Of a stretch of 64,000 nt of DNA, positions 1 to 10,886 are shown in pieces. The stretch is from Pseudomonas sp. G2-4 (GTDB taxonomy: Bacteria; Pseudomonadota; Gammaproteobacteria; Pseudomonadales; Pseudomonadaceae). A model generated the notes under the pieces. That model saw only the letters and a list, made by a program, of their open reading frames with translations, had not been told where the DNA came from and did not search any database. The translations under genes and the position numbers were made by a program. Each line of letters begins with the position of its first letter. Position 1 is the stretch's first letter. Location of the stretch: assembly GCF_030064125.1 (NCBI RefSeq), contig NZ_CP125957.1, forward strand, positions 4,030,001 to 4,094,000. Reading direction: 5' to 3'.

Positions 1-129
1 GACGCCGATCGCAATCGCCTGGAGTTCTCGGCCGAGCTCGAAGTCACCGATGCCTCACGTCAACCCGGCGTCTGGCCCCAGGAGGAATACACGCTCAATT
101 CCTGGGGACGGGCCTGGATCAGGAGCTGA
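1..129 (+). CDS. 3' end of an unidentified gene
   Basis: The first frame is open from the left edge and stops with TGA at 127-129, leaving 42 C-terminal residues. The tail is rich in charged and aromatic residues and ends in WGRAWIRS. I do not recognise the family from so little sequence. It reads in the same direction as the aldehyde dehydrogenase that starts 69 bases further on and could belong to the same transcript. The short gap between them shows no clear hairpin terminator. Confidence 0.6.
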   Translation, partial: DADRNRLEFSAELEVTDASRQPGVWPQEEYTLNSWGRAWIRS

Positions 130-198
130 GCACTTGCAGTGTTGACACCCTCCACTTCTTGAACGACGCAATCACCTGCCGCCAAAGGTAAGAAGCAT

Positions 199-1677
199 AT
201 GACCACCCAACAGTTCATCCCCTACGCCATCAACGGCGACCAATATATCAACGGCACCTGGCGTGCGGGGCGCTCCGCACGCCGTCTGGACGACCGCAAC
301 CCATTCAATGGCGAACAACTGCTGGAAATGCCGCTAGCCTCGATTGCCGATCTCGATGACGCCTATCAGGCTGCCCATCAAGCGCAAACGACGTGGGCAC
401 TCCTGCATCCAACCCAGCGCAGCGCGCAACTTGAAAAACTCGCCCACGTCATCCAGCACCGCAGTGAGGAAATCATCGGCTGGCTGATCCGAGAGTCTGG
501 CAGCACCCGGATCAAGGCCAGCATGGAATGGCAGTTCACGCTGAACCTGGTGCGTGAGTGCGCCACCCTGCCGATGCAGGTCGAGGGACGCATCCTCACC
601 AGCTACAAGCCCGGCGAACAGAGCTTTGTCTTTCGCGAACCGCTGGGTGTGGTGGGTGTGATCAGCCCATGGAATTTCCCACTGTACCTGAGCATGCGTT
701 CGGTCGTACCTGGTCTGGCGCTGGGCAATACGATCGTGCTCAAGCCCGCCAGCGACACGGCGGTGACCGGCGGCCTGCTGATAGCCCATCTGTTCGAAGA
801 AGCGGGCTTCCCGCAGGGTACGCTCAATGTCGTGGTCGGCGCAGGTTCGGAGATTGGCGACGCCTTCGTCGCGCATCCCGTACCGAGCCTGATTTCCTTC
901 ACCGGCTCGACGGATGTGGGGCGTAATGTCGGGCGCATTGCTACCGGCGGCAAACACATCAAGCGCGTGGCCCTGGAGCTGGGTGGCAACGCTCCGCTGG
1001 TGGTCCTGGACGATGCGGATGTTGAAATCGCCGCCCATGCCGCAGTGGTCGGACGCTTCCTGCACCAAGGGCAGATCTGCATGAGCGTCAACCGGGTGAT
1101 CGTCGACCGCTCGCTGTATGCCGATTTCGCGGCATTGGTGGTGGAACGCGTGCGCAATCTCAAGACCGGCGACCCGGCCAAGGCAGACACGGTGATCGGG
1201 CCGGTGGTCAATCAGAGCCAGCTCGACGGACTGCTACGTAAAATCGATACAGCCGCGAGCGCCGGCCTAAAGCAGCTGTGCGGTGGCCAGGCATCCGGGC
1301 TAGTACTGCCTGCCCATGTATTCGGTGAAGTGGGGTCCGATCAGGAACTGGCTCGCGATGAAACGTTCGGGCCCTTGTTACCGCTGCTGATCGCAGATAA
1401 CGAAGATCACGCCTTGGCCTTGGCAAACGCCAGTGAGTATGGCCTGTCCAGCGCGGTATTCACCCGCGACATGGCCCGTGGCTTGAATTTCGCCCGGGGC
1501 ATTGTGGCGGGCATGACCCACATCAACGACATCACGGTCGATGACCAGCCCAATGCACCCTTCGGCGGTGAAAAGAATTCCGGCCTCGGGCGCTTCAATG
1601 GTCACTACGCCCTGGATGAATTCACCCGTGCCCATTGGGTCACCTGGCAGCCCGGAAGCCATCACTATCCCTTTTGA
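199..1677 (+). CDS. NAD(P)-dependent aldehyde dehydrogenase, benzaldehyde/phenylacetaldehyde type
   Basis: A 492-residue aldehyde dehydrogenase of normal family length that oxidises an aldehyde to its acid in the cytoplasm. The signature parts are visible: the cofactor-side PWNFP with Asn159, the general base Glu260 in LELGGN, and the nucleophile Cys294 in GQICMS. The 34-residue Glu-to-Cys spacing is the usual one. An AAGGT ribosome site lies 8 bases before the ATG. The gene just downstream encodes an AraC regulator resembling FeaR, which in enterobacteria controls phenylacetaldehyde dehydrogenase, so an aromatic aldehyde is a plausible substrate. That is inference; the family is too broad to fix the substrate from sequence. 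Confidence 0.9.
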   Translation: MTTQQFIPYAINGDQYINGTWRAGRSARRLDDRNPFNGEQLLEMPLASIADLDDAYQAAHQAQTTWALLHPTQRSAQLEKLAHVIQHRSEEIIGWLIRESGSTRIKASMEWQFTLNLVRECATLPMQVEGRILTSYKPGEQSFVFREPLGVVGVISPWNFPLYLSMRSVVPGLALGNTIVLKPASDTAVTGGLLIAHLFEEAGFPQGTLNVVVGAGSEIGDAFVAHPVPSLISFTGSTDVGRNVGRIATGGKHIKRVALELGGNAPLVVLDDADVEIAAHAAVVGRFLHQGQICMSVNRVIVDRSLYADFAALVVERVRNLKTGDPAKADTVIGPVVNQSQLDGLLRKIDTAASAGLKQLCGGQASGLVLPAHVFGEVGSDQELARDETFGPLLPLLIADNEDHALALANASEYGLSSAVFTRDMARGLNFARGIVAGMTHINDITVDDQPNAPFGGEKNSGLGRFNGHYALDEFTRAHWVTWQPGSHHYPF

Positions 1678-1706
1678 TCAGTAACCCGCAGGGACGCAGC
1701 CAGGAT

Positions 1707-1731
1707 TGGGCAAAGTTGACCTCTTTGCCCA
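1707..1731 (+). other. hairpin between aldehyde dehydrogenase and AraC gene
   Basis: A perfect 9-bp stem (TGGGCAAAG / CTTTGCCCA) with a 7-base loop lies 30 bases after the dehydrogenase stop. No T-run follows, so it is not a standard intrinsic terminator. It may stabilise the upstream message or reduce read-through into the regulator gene. Confidence 0.4.
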
Positions 1732-1757
1732 CACAACAATAAAAATAGAGGCGAAAA

Positions 1758-2756
1758 ATGACCAATCTAGCCTGTGTGTCCACCGATCAGGTTGTGCGTT
1801 CCGACCGGCTGATGAAGTGGAAAGAGTTCATGAGCGATCACTTGGGGCGCACACCGGACTATATCAAGCGCCTGGAGTCGACGTTCATCGACCCGTTGCA
1901 TGACAGCAACTTTCAGGGCCGGCTGGAGTATGGCGATCTGGGTCAGTTGCGCTTCTGCCGCATGACTGCCAGCGCCCATCGATACTCACGCCATCTGAGC
2001 AAAGCGATCGAATCGCTCGACACGCCGCGCATGTTGATTATGCAGATTGCCGGCGTCAGCCATTTCGAGCAGGGGCAACAACGCAATGTACTGGCACCTG
2101 ACGAAATGCTTCTGGTCGACTGTGGCAAACCCTTCGACGTGACCAGCACGCAAGGCTGCGAACACTTCATCCTGCTGTTCCAGGGTGCGCCCGGACAACT
2201 TACGCAAACCGGCAACATGCACCTTAACGGTCGCAACGGACTGGGCCGCATGCTGATGCATCTGGTCGGTGATGCCTACAACCAATACCCCTTGCTCAAC
2301 AACAACTCGGCCGGGCTGATCGGCGACAGCATCACCGGGCTGCTGGATAACGCGCTGAAGAACAAACTGGAAGAAAAGCAACTCGAACACGACTTCCGCT
2401 TCTTCAAGCAGAACCGCCTCAAGGCCTATATCGAGCGGCACCTGGCCGACCGCGACCTGACCATCGAACGCATCGCCAACGCCGAACAGTGCTCGGTACG
2501 CAGCCTGCACCGCGCGTTTCAGGATGAGCTGGGGTGCAGCGTCAGCGAGTACATCTGGCAACGGCGTCTGGCCCGTTGCGCCGAAGACCTGCGCAGCCGG
2601 GATCATGCCCATCGCTCGCTCACCGAGATCGCCTATGCCTGGGGCTATGGCAGCAGCTCCCACTTCAGCCGGCATTTCAAATCCACGTTCGGCATGTCAC
2701 CTCGCCTGTTCCGTGACACCGCGAGCGACAGCAGGATGAAATCGACGGTGGCCTGA
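1758..2756 (+). CDS. AraC-family transcriptional regulator, FeaR-like
   Basis: A 332-residue cytoplasmic activator. Residues about 45-200 look like the AraC-type ligand-binding domain found in FeaR/XylS-like regulators. The last 100 residues hold the two helix-turn-helix motifs, ending in the conserved AYAWGYGSSSHFSRHFKSTFG block followed by SPRLFR. AGAGGCG precedes the ATG at good distance. The position directly after an aldehyde dehydrogenase suggests that it controls that gene in response to an aromatic aldehyde, amine or acid. The effector cannot be read from the sequence. Confidence 0.88.
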   Translation: MTNLACVSTDQVVRSDRLMKWKEFMSDHLGRTPDYIKRLESTFIDPLHDSNFQGRLEYGDLGQLRFCRMTASAHRYSRHLSKAIESLDTPRMLIMQIAGVSHFEQGQQRNVLAPDEMLLVDCGKPFDVTSTQGCEHFILLFQGAPGQLTQTGNMHLNGRNGLGRMLMHLVGDAYNQYPLLNNNSAGLIGDSITGLLDNALKNKLEEKQLEHDFRFFKQNRLKAYIERHLADRDLTIERIANAEQCSVRSLHRAFQDELGCSVSEYIWQRRLARCAEDLRSRDHAHRSLTEIAYAWGYGSSSHFSRHFKSTFGMSPRLFRDTASDSRMKSTVA

Positions 2757-2867
2757 GCAGGCTGGTGCGGATCGAGGACGAGAGGGTCGCCGTTGGGGCA
2801 CCCAGGGCGACCGTTGGGCGTCCAGCCGCGTTTGTCCTATCCTTGTATTTCACCCACCCATCCGGAC

Positions 2868-3545
2868 ATGACGATGCTCGCGCCCGAATCCGCGCTTGTG
2901 CAAAGCTGGCAGCACAACGCCCACGCCTGGATCGAAGCCGTCCGCAGCGGCGCCCTCGAAAGCCGCATCAGGGTCACCGACCAAGCCATCCTGCTGGCAG
3001 TACTAGGCCGTCAACCCGAGCGGGTGCTCGACCTCGGCTGCGGCGAGGGCTGGTTGTTGCGGGCCCTGGCTGAGCGGGCCATCGAAGCGGTCGGCGTGGA
3101 CGGCGATGCAACGCTGGTGGACGCTGCGCGGGCGGCAGGCTCTTCCCAGGTGCAGGTGGCGAACTACGAAGCATTGGCCCAGGCCAAAGTGGACATCGGC
3201 CGCGACTACGACCTGATCTGCGCCAACTTCGCCTTGCTGCACCAGGACATCATCCCGCTGCTCACCGCCATGAACGCCCTGCTCGCCCCTGGCGGCGCTC
3301 TGCTGATCCAGACCCTGCATCCATGGAGCGTGGCGGCGGGCAACTATCAGGATGGCTGGCGAGAAGAAACCTTTGCCGGGTTCCAGGGCCATTGGCAGCC
3401 CATGCCCTGGTACTTTCGCACCTTGTCCAGTTGGCTCAATGCCCTGGAAATGGCCGGCTTTCGACTGGCCGGCCTGCAGGAGCCGCAGCACCCGCAAAGC
3501 CCGGTGCCGCAGTCATTGCTGCTGGTGGCTGAACCACGGGGTTGA
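2868..3545 (+). CDS. class I SAM-dependent methyltransferase
   Basis: A predicted 225-residue methyltransferase with the SAM-binding motif I VLDLGCGEGW at about residues 47-56, an acidic GVDGD at the end of strand 2, and a motif with FALLHQD further on. These are typical of the small Methyltransf_11/25 group. I chose ATG 2868, near the start of homology-like sequence. An earlier in-frame start at 2793 would add 25 low-complexity residues, and no strong ribosome site marks either. The substrate is unknown. A GC-rich inverted repeat around 2788-2815 lies just upstream of the start. Confidence 0.75.
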   Translation: MTMLAPESALVQSWQHNAHAWIEAVRSGALESRIRVTDQAILLAVLGRQPERVLDLGCGEGWLLRALAERAIEAVGVDGDATLVDAARAAGSSQVQVANYEALAQAKVDIGRDYDLICANFALLHQDIIPLLTAMNALLAPGGALLIQTLHPWSVAAGNYQDGWREETFAGFQGHWQPMPWYFRTLSSWLNALEMAGFRLAGLQEPQHPQSPVPQSLLLVAEPRG

Positions 3546-3617
3546 GTGGATCGCCTGAAGGATGGAAGGCGGCGGACTTACGCTCCTGAGGGCCTGCACA
3601 CGCGCCTCAACGTCGAC

Positions 3618-5015
3618 TCAATTCCAGCCACCCCCCATCACCTTGTACAACGTCACGCGGTTGCTCTGCTCAGTCAGGCGCAAGCTGATCAGGTCCTGCT
3701 GCGCGCTGTACAGCGAACGCTGGGCATCCAGGGCCTCGAGATAGCTCTGGGAACCGCCCCGGTACAAGGCATCGGACAGCTCGAAGCTTTTGCGGCTGGC
3801 GTCGGTCAATGCCTGCTGGGCCTCGATGCGTCGATCCAGGGTGCTGCGCACCGCCAGGGCGTCGGCCACTTCCCTGAAGGCGCTTTGCAGGGTCTGCTGG
3901 TAAGTCTGCACTTGAATCTCGCGTTCGGTCTTGGCGGCGTCCAGCGTCGCGCGGTTACTGCCACCGTCGAAGATCGGCAGGCTGACGCTCGGAGCAAACG
4001 ACCAGGCACCGCTGCCGGACTTGAACAGGCCGGACAAAGCCGAGCTGGAGGAACCGGCACTGGCCGTCAGGCTGATACTCGGAAAGAACGCCGCACGGGC
4101 CGCACCGATGTCGATATTGGCCGATTTGAGCGTGTGTTCAGCTGCCAATACATCCGGACGCCGTTGCAGCAGGCTGGACGGAAGCTCGGCTGGCACTTGC
4201 ACCAGCGCCGCCGCCGACTCCAGGTTCGCACCAGGCAACAGTTCCTCGGGAATATCGCTGCCCACCAACAGACGCAGCGCGTTGCGGTCCTGGAGAATCT
4301 GGCTTTCATAGGCCGCCGCGTCAGCCCGGGCCGACTCCACGGTGGTTTGCGCCTGAGCCACCGACAGACCGGAAGAGCCGCCCAAGGCGTGGCTGCGCTG
4401 GGTCAGTTCGTAGGTCGCCTGCTGACTGCGCAAGGTCTCCTGGGCCAGGTGCAGCCGCTGGTTGTCCGCCGCCAGGGTCAGCCAGGCCGTGGCCACTTCC
4501 GCCACCAGGCTGATCTGCGTGCTGCGCCGGGTTTCGGTCAGGGCCAGATAGTCTTCCAGCGCCTCATCCTGAAGGTTCTGTACCCGTCCGAACAGATCCA
4601 CTTCATAACTGCTCAGCCCCAGTTGCGCGCTGTAGTCATGGGTAGTGGCCGCCGAACCACTGTTGGACAACGAGCCGGGCGTACGACTGTGGGTGCCACT
4701 GACGCTGGCATCGATCGACGGCAGTGATTCGGCGCGCTGGATACGGTATTGCGCCTGGGCCTTTTCAACATTCAGGGCTGCCAGCCGCAGGTCGCGATTG
4801 TTGTTCAACGCCAGGGACTGCAAGCGCGCCAGGCGGCTATCAGTGAAAAAATGTTGCCACTCGATATCAACGGCCACCTCGCCCTTGGGCGTGCTGGCGG
4901 GTGGTAGCCATTGCTCGGAGACGGGCGCCTCGGGGCGCTCATATTGCGGCGCCAGGTTGATACAGCCACCGAGCAGCGCGAGGGCGGCCAGCAGTGGCCA
5001 GTGGAACTTGATCAT
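3618..5015 (-). CDS. outer membrane efflux lipoprotein of the RND pump (OprM/NodT family)
   Basis: A 465-residue outer membrane channel, the exit duct of the tripartite pump encoded upstream. The first 18 residues form a lipoprotein signal with the lipobox LLGGC (Cys18). The rest shows the two alpha-helical repeats of the OEP/TolC family, with the typical [22 protein letters not shown] and [20 protein letters not shown] blocks. Its ATG overlaps the stop of the pump gene (ATGA), so the two are co-translated. Length and order (fusion protein, pump, outer channel) match the MexAB-OprM/AdeABC class. Orthology to a named pump cannot be settled here. Confidence 0.92.
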   Translation of the reverse strand: MIKFHWPLLAALALLGGCINLAPQYERPEAPVSEQWLPPASTPKGEVAVDIEWQHFFTDSRLARLQSLALNNNRDLRLAALNVEKAQAQYRIQRAESLPSIDASVSGTHSRTPGSLSNSGSAATTHDYSAQLGLSSYEVDLFGRVQNLQDEALEDYLALTETRRSTQISLVAEVATAWLTLAADNQRLHLAQETLRSQQATYELTQRSHALGGSSGLSVAQAQTTVESARADAAAYESQILQDRNALRLLVGSDIPEELLPGANLESAAALVQVPAELPSSLLQRRPDVLAAEHTLKSANIDIGAARAAFFPSISLTASAGSSSSALSGLFKSGSGAWSFAPSVSLPIFDGGSNRATLDAAKTEREIQVQTYQQTLQSAFREVADALAVRSTLDRRIEAQQALTDASRKSFELSDALYRGGSQSYLEALDAQRSLYSAQQDLISLRLTEQSNRVTLYKVMGGGWN

Positions 5016-8000
5016 GCGTCACCTGACTGGGTGGTTGGGACGGAGGTGGAAGCCGTGGAAACCCGGGCAAAACGCCGACGGATCTGCACGAAGAACAACG
5101 GTACGAAGAAGATCCCCAGCAGCGTCGCCGAGAACATCCCCCCCAGCACACCGGTACCGATGGCCTGGCGCCCGGCTGAACCGGCACCGGTACTCAGGGC
5201 CAGGGGCAGCACGCCGAACATGAACGCCAGGGACGTCATGAGAATCGGCCGCAGGCGTTGACGCACGGCGATCAACGTCGCCTCCCGCAAGCCATTGCCC
5301 TGTTCTTGCAGATGCTTGGCGAACTCGACGATCAGGATCGCGTTCTTGGCCGCCAAGCCCACGGTGGTCAACAGCCCGACCTGGAAGTACACGTCGTTGC
5401 TCAAACCACTGAGACGAGTGGCCAGCACCGCGCCCACCACCCCCAGCGGTACCACCAGCATCACCGAAAACGGCACCGACCAACTCTCATAGAGAGCAGC
5501 CAGGCAGAGGAACACAAACAATACGGAGATCGCGTACAGCAAGGGTGCCTGCGAACCGGAAAGGCGCAATTGATAGGACTGCCCGGTCCACTCGTAACCG
5601 ATGCCTTCGGGCAGTTGCTGGATAATCACTTCCACCGCATCCATGGCGTCCCCGGAACTGACTCCGGGCGCCGGATCACCGACCACCTCCAGCGAAGCAT
5701 TGCCGTTGTAGCGCTCCAGCAACGGCGAGCCATAGCTCCACGAACTGCTGGCAAACGAGGAAAAAGGCACCATCTCGTTGTTGCTGTTGCGCACGAACCA
5801 ATGGTCCAGGTCGGCCGCTTGCATCCGCGAGGAAGCTTCGCCCTGGACGTAGACCTTCTTCACCCGGCCCTGGTTAAGGAAGTCATTGACGTAGGTGCCG
5901 CCCAACGCCGTGGACAAGGTGGTGTTGATGTCGCTGGTGCTCAGGCCCAAGGCACCGGCCTTGCGATCATCGATGCTGACCTTGAGCTGCGGCGCATCGT
6001 CCTGACCATTGCTGCGTACCCCGAGCAAGCGCGGGTCCTGGTTGGCCAGCTCAATAAGCTGCTCCCGCGCGGCCACCAGCGCGTCATGCCCCAGGCCACC
6101 GAGGTCCTTGAGTTGCAGGTCGAAGCCGGAGCTCTGTCCCAGGCCCCGTATTGCCGGCGGTTGCATGACGAACACATTGGCATCACCGATGCTCGACAGC
6201 TCCATGGTTGCCCGCTGGGCGATGGATGCCGCATCCTGCCCTGCCCCGGTCCGCTCGCTCCAGTCCTTGAGCCGGATAAAGGCACGGGCGCTGTTCTGGC
6301 TGTTGCCGTTCATGCCCAGGCCGGAAATGCTGATCAGCGCTTCGACTTCCGGTTGCTCGAGCAGGTAGCTTTCGAACTGCTTCACCACGGCTTGCGTGCG
6401 GCTGTCCGTGGCCCCCACCGGCAACTGCACCTGGGCCATGAGAATGCCCTGGTCTTCATCGGGCAGGAACGAGGTCGGCAAGCTCGTATAACCGACCGCC
6501 ATCACCAGCAGCACTATCCCGTACACCAGCCACCCCAGGCGTGCACGCTGGAAAATAACGGCCACCTGGCCCTTATAGCCCTCGGCAGCGCGTTCGAAGG
6601 TGCGGTTGAACCAGCCGAAAAAACCGCCTTGAGTGCCGTGACCGTTGCCGTCGGACGGCTTGAGCAGAGTCGCGCACAAGGCCGGTGTCAATGTCATCGC
6701 CACCAGCACCGAGAGCACCATGGCCGATACGATGGTGACTGAAAACTGCCGATAGATGATCCCCGTAGAGCCGCCAAAAAACGCCATGGGAATGAACACC
6801 GCGCTGAGCACCAGGGCGATGCCAACCAGGGCGCTGGTGATCTCGGCCATCGACTGGCGCGTGGCGTCCAGAGCCGACAGGCCCTGCTCGCCCATCACCC
6901 GCTCGACGTTCTCCACCACCACGATGGCGTCGTCCACCAACAGGCCGATGGCCAGGACCATGGCGAACATGGTCAAGGTGTTGATCGAATAGCCGAACAG
7001 CGCCAGCACACCGAACGTACCGAGCAGCACCACCGGCACGGTGATCGCCGGGATCAGCGTGGCCCGCAGGTTCTGCAAGAAGAGAAACATGATCAGCACC
7101 ACCAGGACGATGGCCTCGCCCAAGGACTTGACCACCTCCTCGATGGACAGGCTGACAAAGGGTGTCGTGTCGTAGGCGATCACGTTCTTGAGCTGCATTT
7201 CAACCGGATAGAACGGTTCCAGCTCCTTGAGCCTGGCTTTCACCGCTTCCCCCACGCTCAGGGCATTGGCCCCGGCGGCGAGCTGTACACCCATGGCGGC
7301 AGCGGGCTTACCGTTAAGGGCGGAACTGACGTCGTAGCTTTCGCTGCCCAATTCAACCCGCGCAACATCCCCCAGCAGCACCACGGCACCGTTGCTGGTG
7401 GACTTGACCACGACATTGCGAAATTCTTCGACGGTTTGCAGCTTGCTGCGGGCGCTGATCGTGGCGTTCAACTGCTGGCCCTTCACCGCCGGCATGGCGC
7501 CGAGCTGACCGGCGGACACCTCGGTGTTCTGCGCCTCCAGGGCACTGCTGATATCCGCCGGCATCAGCGCGTATTTTTCCAACAGGGCCGGGTCTAGCCA
7601 GATGCGCATGGCATAGCCAGAACCCAATGTCTGCACATCGCCGACGCCATCGACACGGCTGATGGAATCGAGCACGGTGCTGGAAATGTAATCGCCGATC
7701 TGAGTGCCGGTGACGCTTGGATTGTCGGACGCCAGGGCGGCAATCATCAGGAAATCGGAGCCGCCCTTGGTCACGGTCAAGCCCTCGCTTTGCACCGATT
7801 GCGGCAGTCTCGACTCCGCCTGTTGCAGCTTGTTCTGCACTTGCATCTGGGCCACGTCCGGGTTGGTGCCGGCCGTGAAGGTCAGGCTGATGCTGGCACT
7901 GCCGTCCGAGCTGCTGGAGGCGGACATGTAGGTCAGGTTATCCAGCCCCTTCATTTGTTGCTCGATAACCTGGGTCACCGAGTCTTCCACGGTCTTGGCC

Positions 8001-8158
8001 GAGGCACCGGTGTAGGTTGCGGAAATGCGCACGGTCGGCGGCGCGATGTCCGGGTACTGCTCCAGGGGCAACTGGCTGATGGACAAGGCACCGGCGAGCA
8101 TGATGACGATGGCGATGACCCAGGCAAAAATCGGTCGATCGATAAAGAAGCGCGCCAT
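5012..8158 (-). CDS. RND multidrug efflux transporter, HAE1 (AcrB/AdeB) family
   Basis: The inner-membrane proton/drug antiporter, 1048 residues. It opens with the family hallmark [13 protein letters not shown]. It has the double aspartate of the proton relay in [16 protein letters not shown], the matching lysine in [15 protein letters not shown], and two large periplasmic loops with 12 membrane spans. I chose ATG 8158 because GGAGGG sits 8 bases upstream of it. The in-frame TTG at 8164 touches that ribosome site. The upstream fusion-protein gene ends 3 bases before this start and the outer-membrane gene overlaps its stop. The gene is divergent from a two-component system, the layout of adeABC/adeRS. 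Confidence 0.93.
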   Translation of the reverse strand: MARFFIDRPIFAWVIAIVIMLAGALSISQLPLEQYPDIAPPTVRISATYTGASAKTVEDSVTQVIEQQMKGLDNLTYMSASSSSDGSASISLTFTAGTNPDVAQMQVQNKLQQAESRLPQSVQSEGLTVTKGGSDFLMIAALASDNPSVTGTQIGDYISSTVLDSISRVDGVGDVQTLGSGYAMRIWLDPALLEKYALMPADISSALEAQNTEVSAGQLGAMPAVKGQQLNATISARSKLQTVEEFRNVVVKSTSNGAVVLLGDVARVELGSESYDVSSALNGKPAAAMGVQLAAGANALSVGEAVKARLKELEPFYPVEMQLKNVIAYDTTPFVSLSIEEVVKSLGEAIVLVVLIMFLFLQNLRATLIPAITVPVVLLGTFGVLALFGYSINTLTMFAMVLAIGLLVDDAIVVVENVERVMGEQGLSALDATRQSMAEITSALVGIALVLSAVFIPMAFFGGSTGIIYRQFSVTIVSAMVLSVLVAMTLTPALCATLLKPSDGNGHGTQGGFFGWFNRTFERAAEGYKGQVAVIFQRARLGWLVYGIVLLVMAVGYTSLPTSFLPDEDQGILMAQVQLPVGATDSRTQAVVKQFESYLLEQPEVEALISISGLGMNGNSQNSARAFIRLKDWSERTGAGQDAASIAQRATMELSSIGDANVFVMQPPAIRGLGQSSGFDLQLKDLGGLGHDALVAAREQLIELANQDPRLLGVRSNGQDDAPQLKVSIDDRKAGALGLSTSDINTTLSTALGGTYVNDFLNQGRVKKVYVQGEASSRMQAADLDHWFVRNSNNEMVPFSSFASSSWSYGSPLLERYNGNASLEVVGDPAPGVSSGDAMDAVEVIIQQLPEGIGYEWTGQSYQLRLSGSQAPLLYAISVLFVFLCLAALYESWSVPFSVMLVVPLGVVGAVLATRLSGLSNDVYFQVGLLTTVGLAAKNAILIVEFAKHLQEQGNGLREATLIAVRQRLRPILMTSLAFMFGVLPLALSTGAGSAGRQAIGTGVLGGMFSATLLGIFFVPLFFVQIRRRFARVSTASTSVPTTQSGDA

Positions 8159-8160
8159 GC

Positions 8161-9354
8161 TCAACCCTCCTGCGCAATGGCAACAGGCGCCGCTGTTCGC
8201 ATACGGCTGCGGGTGCCAGCGTTCTGCACCACAACGGTTTCACCGACCCGGACTTTCTGCCCGCCCTCGACAATCACCTGGTCACCGGCGCTCAGGCCGG
8301 CCGTGACCCACCATTGGTTGCCCACCGCGCGGTCGATGCTCAGCGTGCGTTGCTCGACCTTGCCATTGACCACCACCAGCACCGAGGTCGCGCCACTGGC
8401 GCTGCGGGTTACCGCCTGTTGCGGAATCAGGATGGCCTTGTCATCTCGCGCCTGCTCCAACACCGCCCGCACGTACATGCCCGGCAGCAACAACCGGTCC
8501 GGGTTGGCGATTTGCGCCCGCAAGGTCACCGTGCCCGTGCCCTCATTGACGCTGACTCCGCTGAATTTCAAGCGGCCTTCCTGGGCGTACGTGCTGCCGT
8601 CATCGAGCTTGAGGCGAATCCGCGCCTCGCCTTCGCCGTTGCTCTGGAGCGCACCGCTGGCCAGGTCGCGCTTGAGGCGCAACAGCTCGGTGGTCGACTG
8701 GGTGACATCGACGTAGATCGGGTCCAACTGCTGCACCGTGGTCAGGGCGCTGTCTTGATTGGCGACCACCAGCGCACCTGGGGTGACCGTCGAGGTTTCG
8801 ATGCGCCCGCTGACGGGTGAGCTAATGCGGGTGTACGCCAGGTTGATGCGCGCAGTGTCGACGCCGGCCTGGGCCACTTGCAGTTCCGCTTCAGCGGTCA
8901 ACAGGCTGGCCTGGGCATCTTCGTTGTCCTGCTGGCTGATGGCATCGATCTTCGCCAACTGTGCGTCACGCTTGGCCGTGGCCTGGGCCGACTTCAACGT
9001 GGCGCGAGCCTTGGCGAGGTTTGCCTGTGCTTCAGCCAACGCGGCCTTATAAGAAGAAGCGTCCAGTTGGTACAGCGCCTGCCCTGCCTTGACCTCGGCC
9101 CCTTCGACAAACAACCGTTGCTGGACGATACCCCCGACCTGCGGGCGAATTTCAGCAACCATGAACGCCTGGGTGCGCCCGGCCAATTCCGTGGTCAGCG
9201 CCTGGCTTTGCGGCTGCACGGTGATCACTGAAACCTTGGGCGGTTCCAGTGCCGGGGCGGACTCGCCGGAGCAACCGCCCAACAGGAACAAAATGATCAA
9301 AGACACCAGGAAGGCGGCGGTCACCAGGGATTTGGCGAATAATTTGGTCGACAT
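8161..9354 (-). CDS. periplasmic membrane-fusion lipoprotein of the RND pump
   Basis: A 397-residue HlyD/AcrA-type adaptor that bridges the pump and the outer-membrane channel. The signal peptide ends in a lipobox with Cys28 (LLGGCSG). The biotinyl-lipoyl halves are recognisable ([22 protein letters not shown] and later PVSGRI), separated by a long alpha-hairpin rich in Ala/Gln (residues about 105-180). It is the first gene of the three-gene pump operon. The 144-base gap to the divergent sensor gene should hold both promoters. Regulation by the adjacent two-component system is inferred from position. Confidence 0.92.
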   Translation of the reverse strand: MSTKLFAKSLVTAAFLVSLIILFLLGGCSGESAPALEPPKVSVITVQPQSQALTTELAGRTQAFMVAEIRPQVGGIVQQRLFVEGAEVKAGQALYQLDASSYKAALAEAQANLAKARATLKSAQATAKRDAQLAKIDAISQQDNEDAQASLLTAEAELQVAQAGVDTARINLAYTRISSPVSGRIETSTVTPGALVVANQDSALTTVQQLDPIYVDVTQSTTELLRLKRDLASGALQSNGEGEARIRLKLDDGSTYAQEGRLKFSGVSVNEGTGTVTLRAQIANPDRLLLPGMYVRAVLEQARDDKAILIPQQAVTRSASGATSVLVVVNGKVEQRTLSIDRAVGNQWWVTAGLSAGDQVIVEGGQKVRVGETVVVQNAGTRSRMRTAAPVAIAQEG

Positions 9355-9498
9355 AAATGCCTCTGCAAGACGGATGGTTCAAGCCAGGCGCCATACTGCG
9401 AGGCAAATGTGCAGGAAAATTGAAGATTGCCCGCCGCCCTTGAATCTTCATCCCACCAGGGCCTAAATGGACGGGCCACTCCTCGACTGCCCGAGCCC

Positions 9499-10884
9499 AT
9501 GAAACTGAGCATTTCCACCAAGCTGTTTATTGCCGTAATGGCCAGCGTGCTGTTTGTCATCCTGAGCATGGGCGTAGCCAACGGCTGGAGCTTTGGCAAA
9601 GGTTTTCTCGACTACCTCAACGAACAGGCCCTGGTGCGCATGACGCCGGTACTGCCGCGCCTGTCCAGCGCCTACGAGCGCGAAGGCAACTGGGAGTTCC
9701 TGCGCAACCAGCCGGATCGCTGGTTCGAACTGCTGCGTCCGGAACCGGGAGAAAACGCCACCGACCCGCAACGACCGCCCATGCCGATGTCCGACCTGAC
9801 CGGCGCGGTGTTTCGCATCGCCCTGCTGGACCAGCATAAGCAACTGGTCATGGGCTATTCGGCAATCGGCGACGACGCCCTGATGCGCCCGATCGACGTC
9901 GCCGGCAAAACCGTCGGCTGGCTGGCGGTGACGCCGTTCCAGAATGTGACCGAAGCAGGAGGCGAACGTTTTCGTCAGTACCTGGTGCGCACCAGCCTGG
10001 GGGTGGGCGTGTTCTCGCTGCTGCTGGCGATGCTGATCGCCTGGTGGATAGCCCGCACCCTACTCGACCCGGTCAAGCGGGTGGCCGCCGCCACGCACCG
10101 GTTGGCCGCCGGGGAATACAGCAACCGGGTATCGGTGTCCTCCAATGACGAAGTCGGCCAGTTGGCCCGTGACTTCAATCAACTGGCGTATACCCTGGAA
10201 CGCAATGAAAAAATGCGCCGGGAGTTCATGGCCGATGTCTCCCATGAACTGCGCACTCCGCTGTCAGTGTTGCGCGGCGAGCTGGAGGCCATCGAAGACG
10301 GCGTACGCACCCTCGATCAAGCCTCGATGAAATCGCTGCAAGGCGAAGTCGGCATGCTCAGCAAACTGGTGGATGACCTGTATGAACTGTCCCTGGCCGA
10401 CGTAGGCGCGCTGACTTACCGCAAGCACGAATGCGATCTCAATGAACTGCTGGACGGTTGCGTGGCGATGTTCCAGGAGCGCTGCAACGCTCGGCATCTG
10501 CGTTTGGAGCTGGAATTGCCAACAACACCGCTGCAGGTCGAAGCCGACCCGAAACGCTTGCAGCAACTCTTTGGCAACCTGCTGGAAAACGCCGTGCGCT
10601 ATACCGATGAAGGCGGAGTGCTGTGCATTCGTGCCGCCAGCGAGGGCGACATCGTGCGCATCGACGTCCTTGATTCCGGCCCCGGGGTCGACGCGGATCA
10701 GTTGCCGCGATTGTTCGAGCGATTTTACCGCGGCGAAACTTCACGCAATCGGGCCAGCGGTGGTGCCGGCCTGGGGCTCGCCATCTGCCGCAGCATTGCC
10801 CTGGCCCACGGCGGCAGTCTCAGCGCCGATCACTCGCCGTTGGGTGGCCTTTGGCTGACCCTGCGCCTGCCACGGAACGCCTGA
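9499..10884 (+). CDS. sensor histidine kinase, BaeS/AdeS-like
   Basis: A 461-residue inner-membrane kinase. A first membrane helix follows the start [10 protein letters not shown], a periplasmic region of about 130 residues comes next, then a second helix near 165-190. HAMP follows ([17 protein letters not shown]), then the phospho-acceptor His249 in [18 protein letters not shown], and an ATPase domain with N-box ([13 protein letters not shown]), DSGPGV and GAGLGLAI. I chose ATG 9499; upstream codons to a TTG at 9427 lack family character. It is divergent from the RND pump and followed after 2 bases by its response regulator, so it most likely senses envelope or drug stress and controls the pump. 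Confidence 0.9.
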   Translation: MKLSISTKLFIAVMASVLFVILSMGVANGWSFGKGFLDYLNEQALVRMTPVLPRLSSAYEREGNWEFLRNQPDRWFELLRPEPGENATDPQRPPMPMSDLTGAVFRIALLDQHKQLVMGYSAIGDDALMRPIDVAGKTVGWLAVTPFQNVTEAGGERFRQYLVRTSLGVGVFSLLLAMLIAWWIARTLLDPVKRVAAATHRLAAGEYSNRVSVSSNDEVGQLARDFNQLAYTLERNEKMRREFMADVSHELRTPLSVLRGELEAIEDGVRTLDQASMKSLQGEVGMLSKLVDDLYELSLADVGALTYRKHECDLNELLDGCVAMFQERCNARHLRLELELPTTPLQVEADPKRLQQLFGNLLENAVRYTDEGGVLCIRAASEGDIVRIDVLDSGPGVDADQLPRLFERFYRGETSRNRASGGAGLGLAICRSIALAHGGSLSADHSPLGGLWLTLRLPRNA

Positions 10885-10886
10885 AC

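Noticed and set aside
3546..4727. Long plus-strand open frame over the outer-membrane efflux gene
   Set aside because: It is antisense to a clear OprM-type gene, has no family features and only reflects the GC-rich third-codon pattern.
5258..6742. 494-codon plus-strand open frame over the RND pump gene
   Set aside because: Antisense to the RND transporter, with Gln/Arg/His-rich low-information sequence and no ribosome site.
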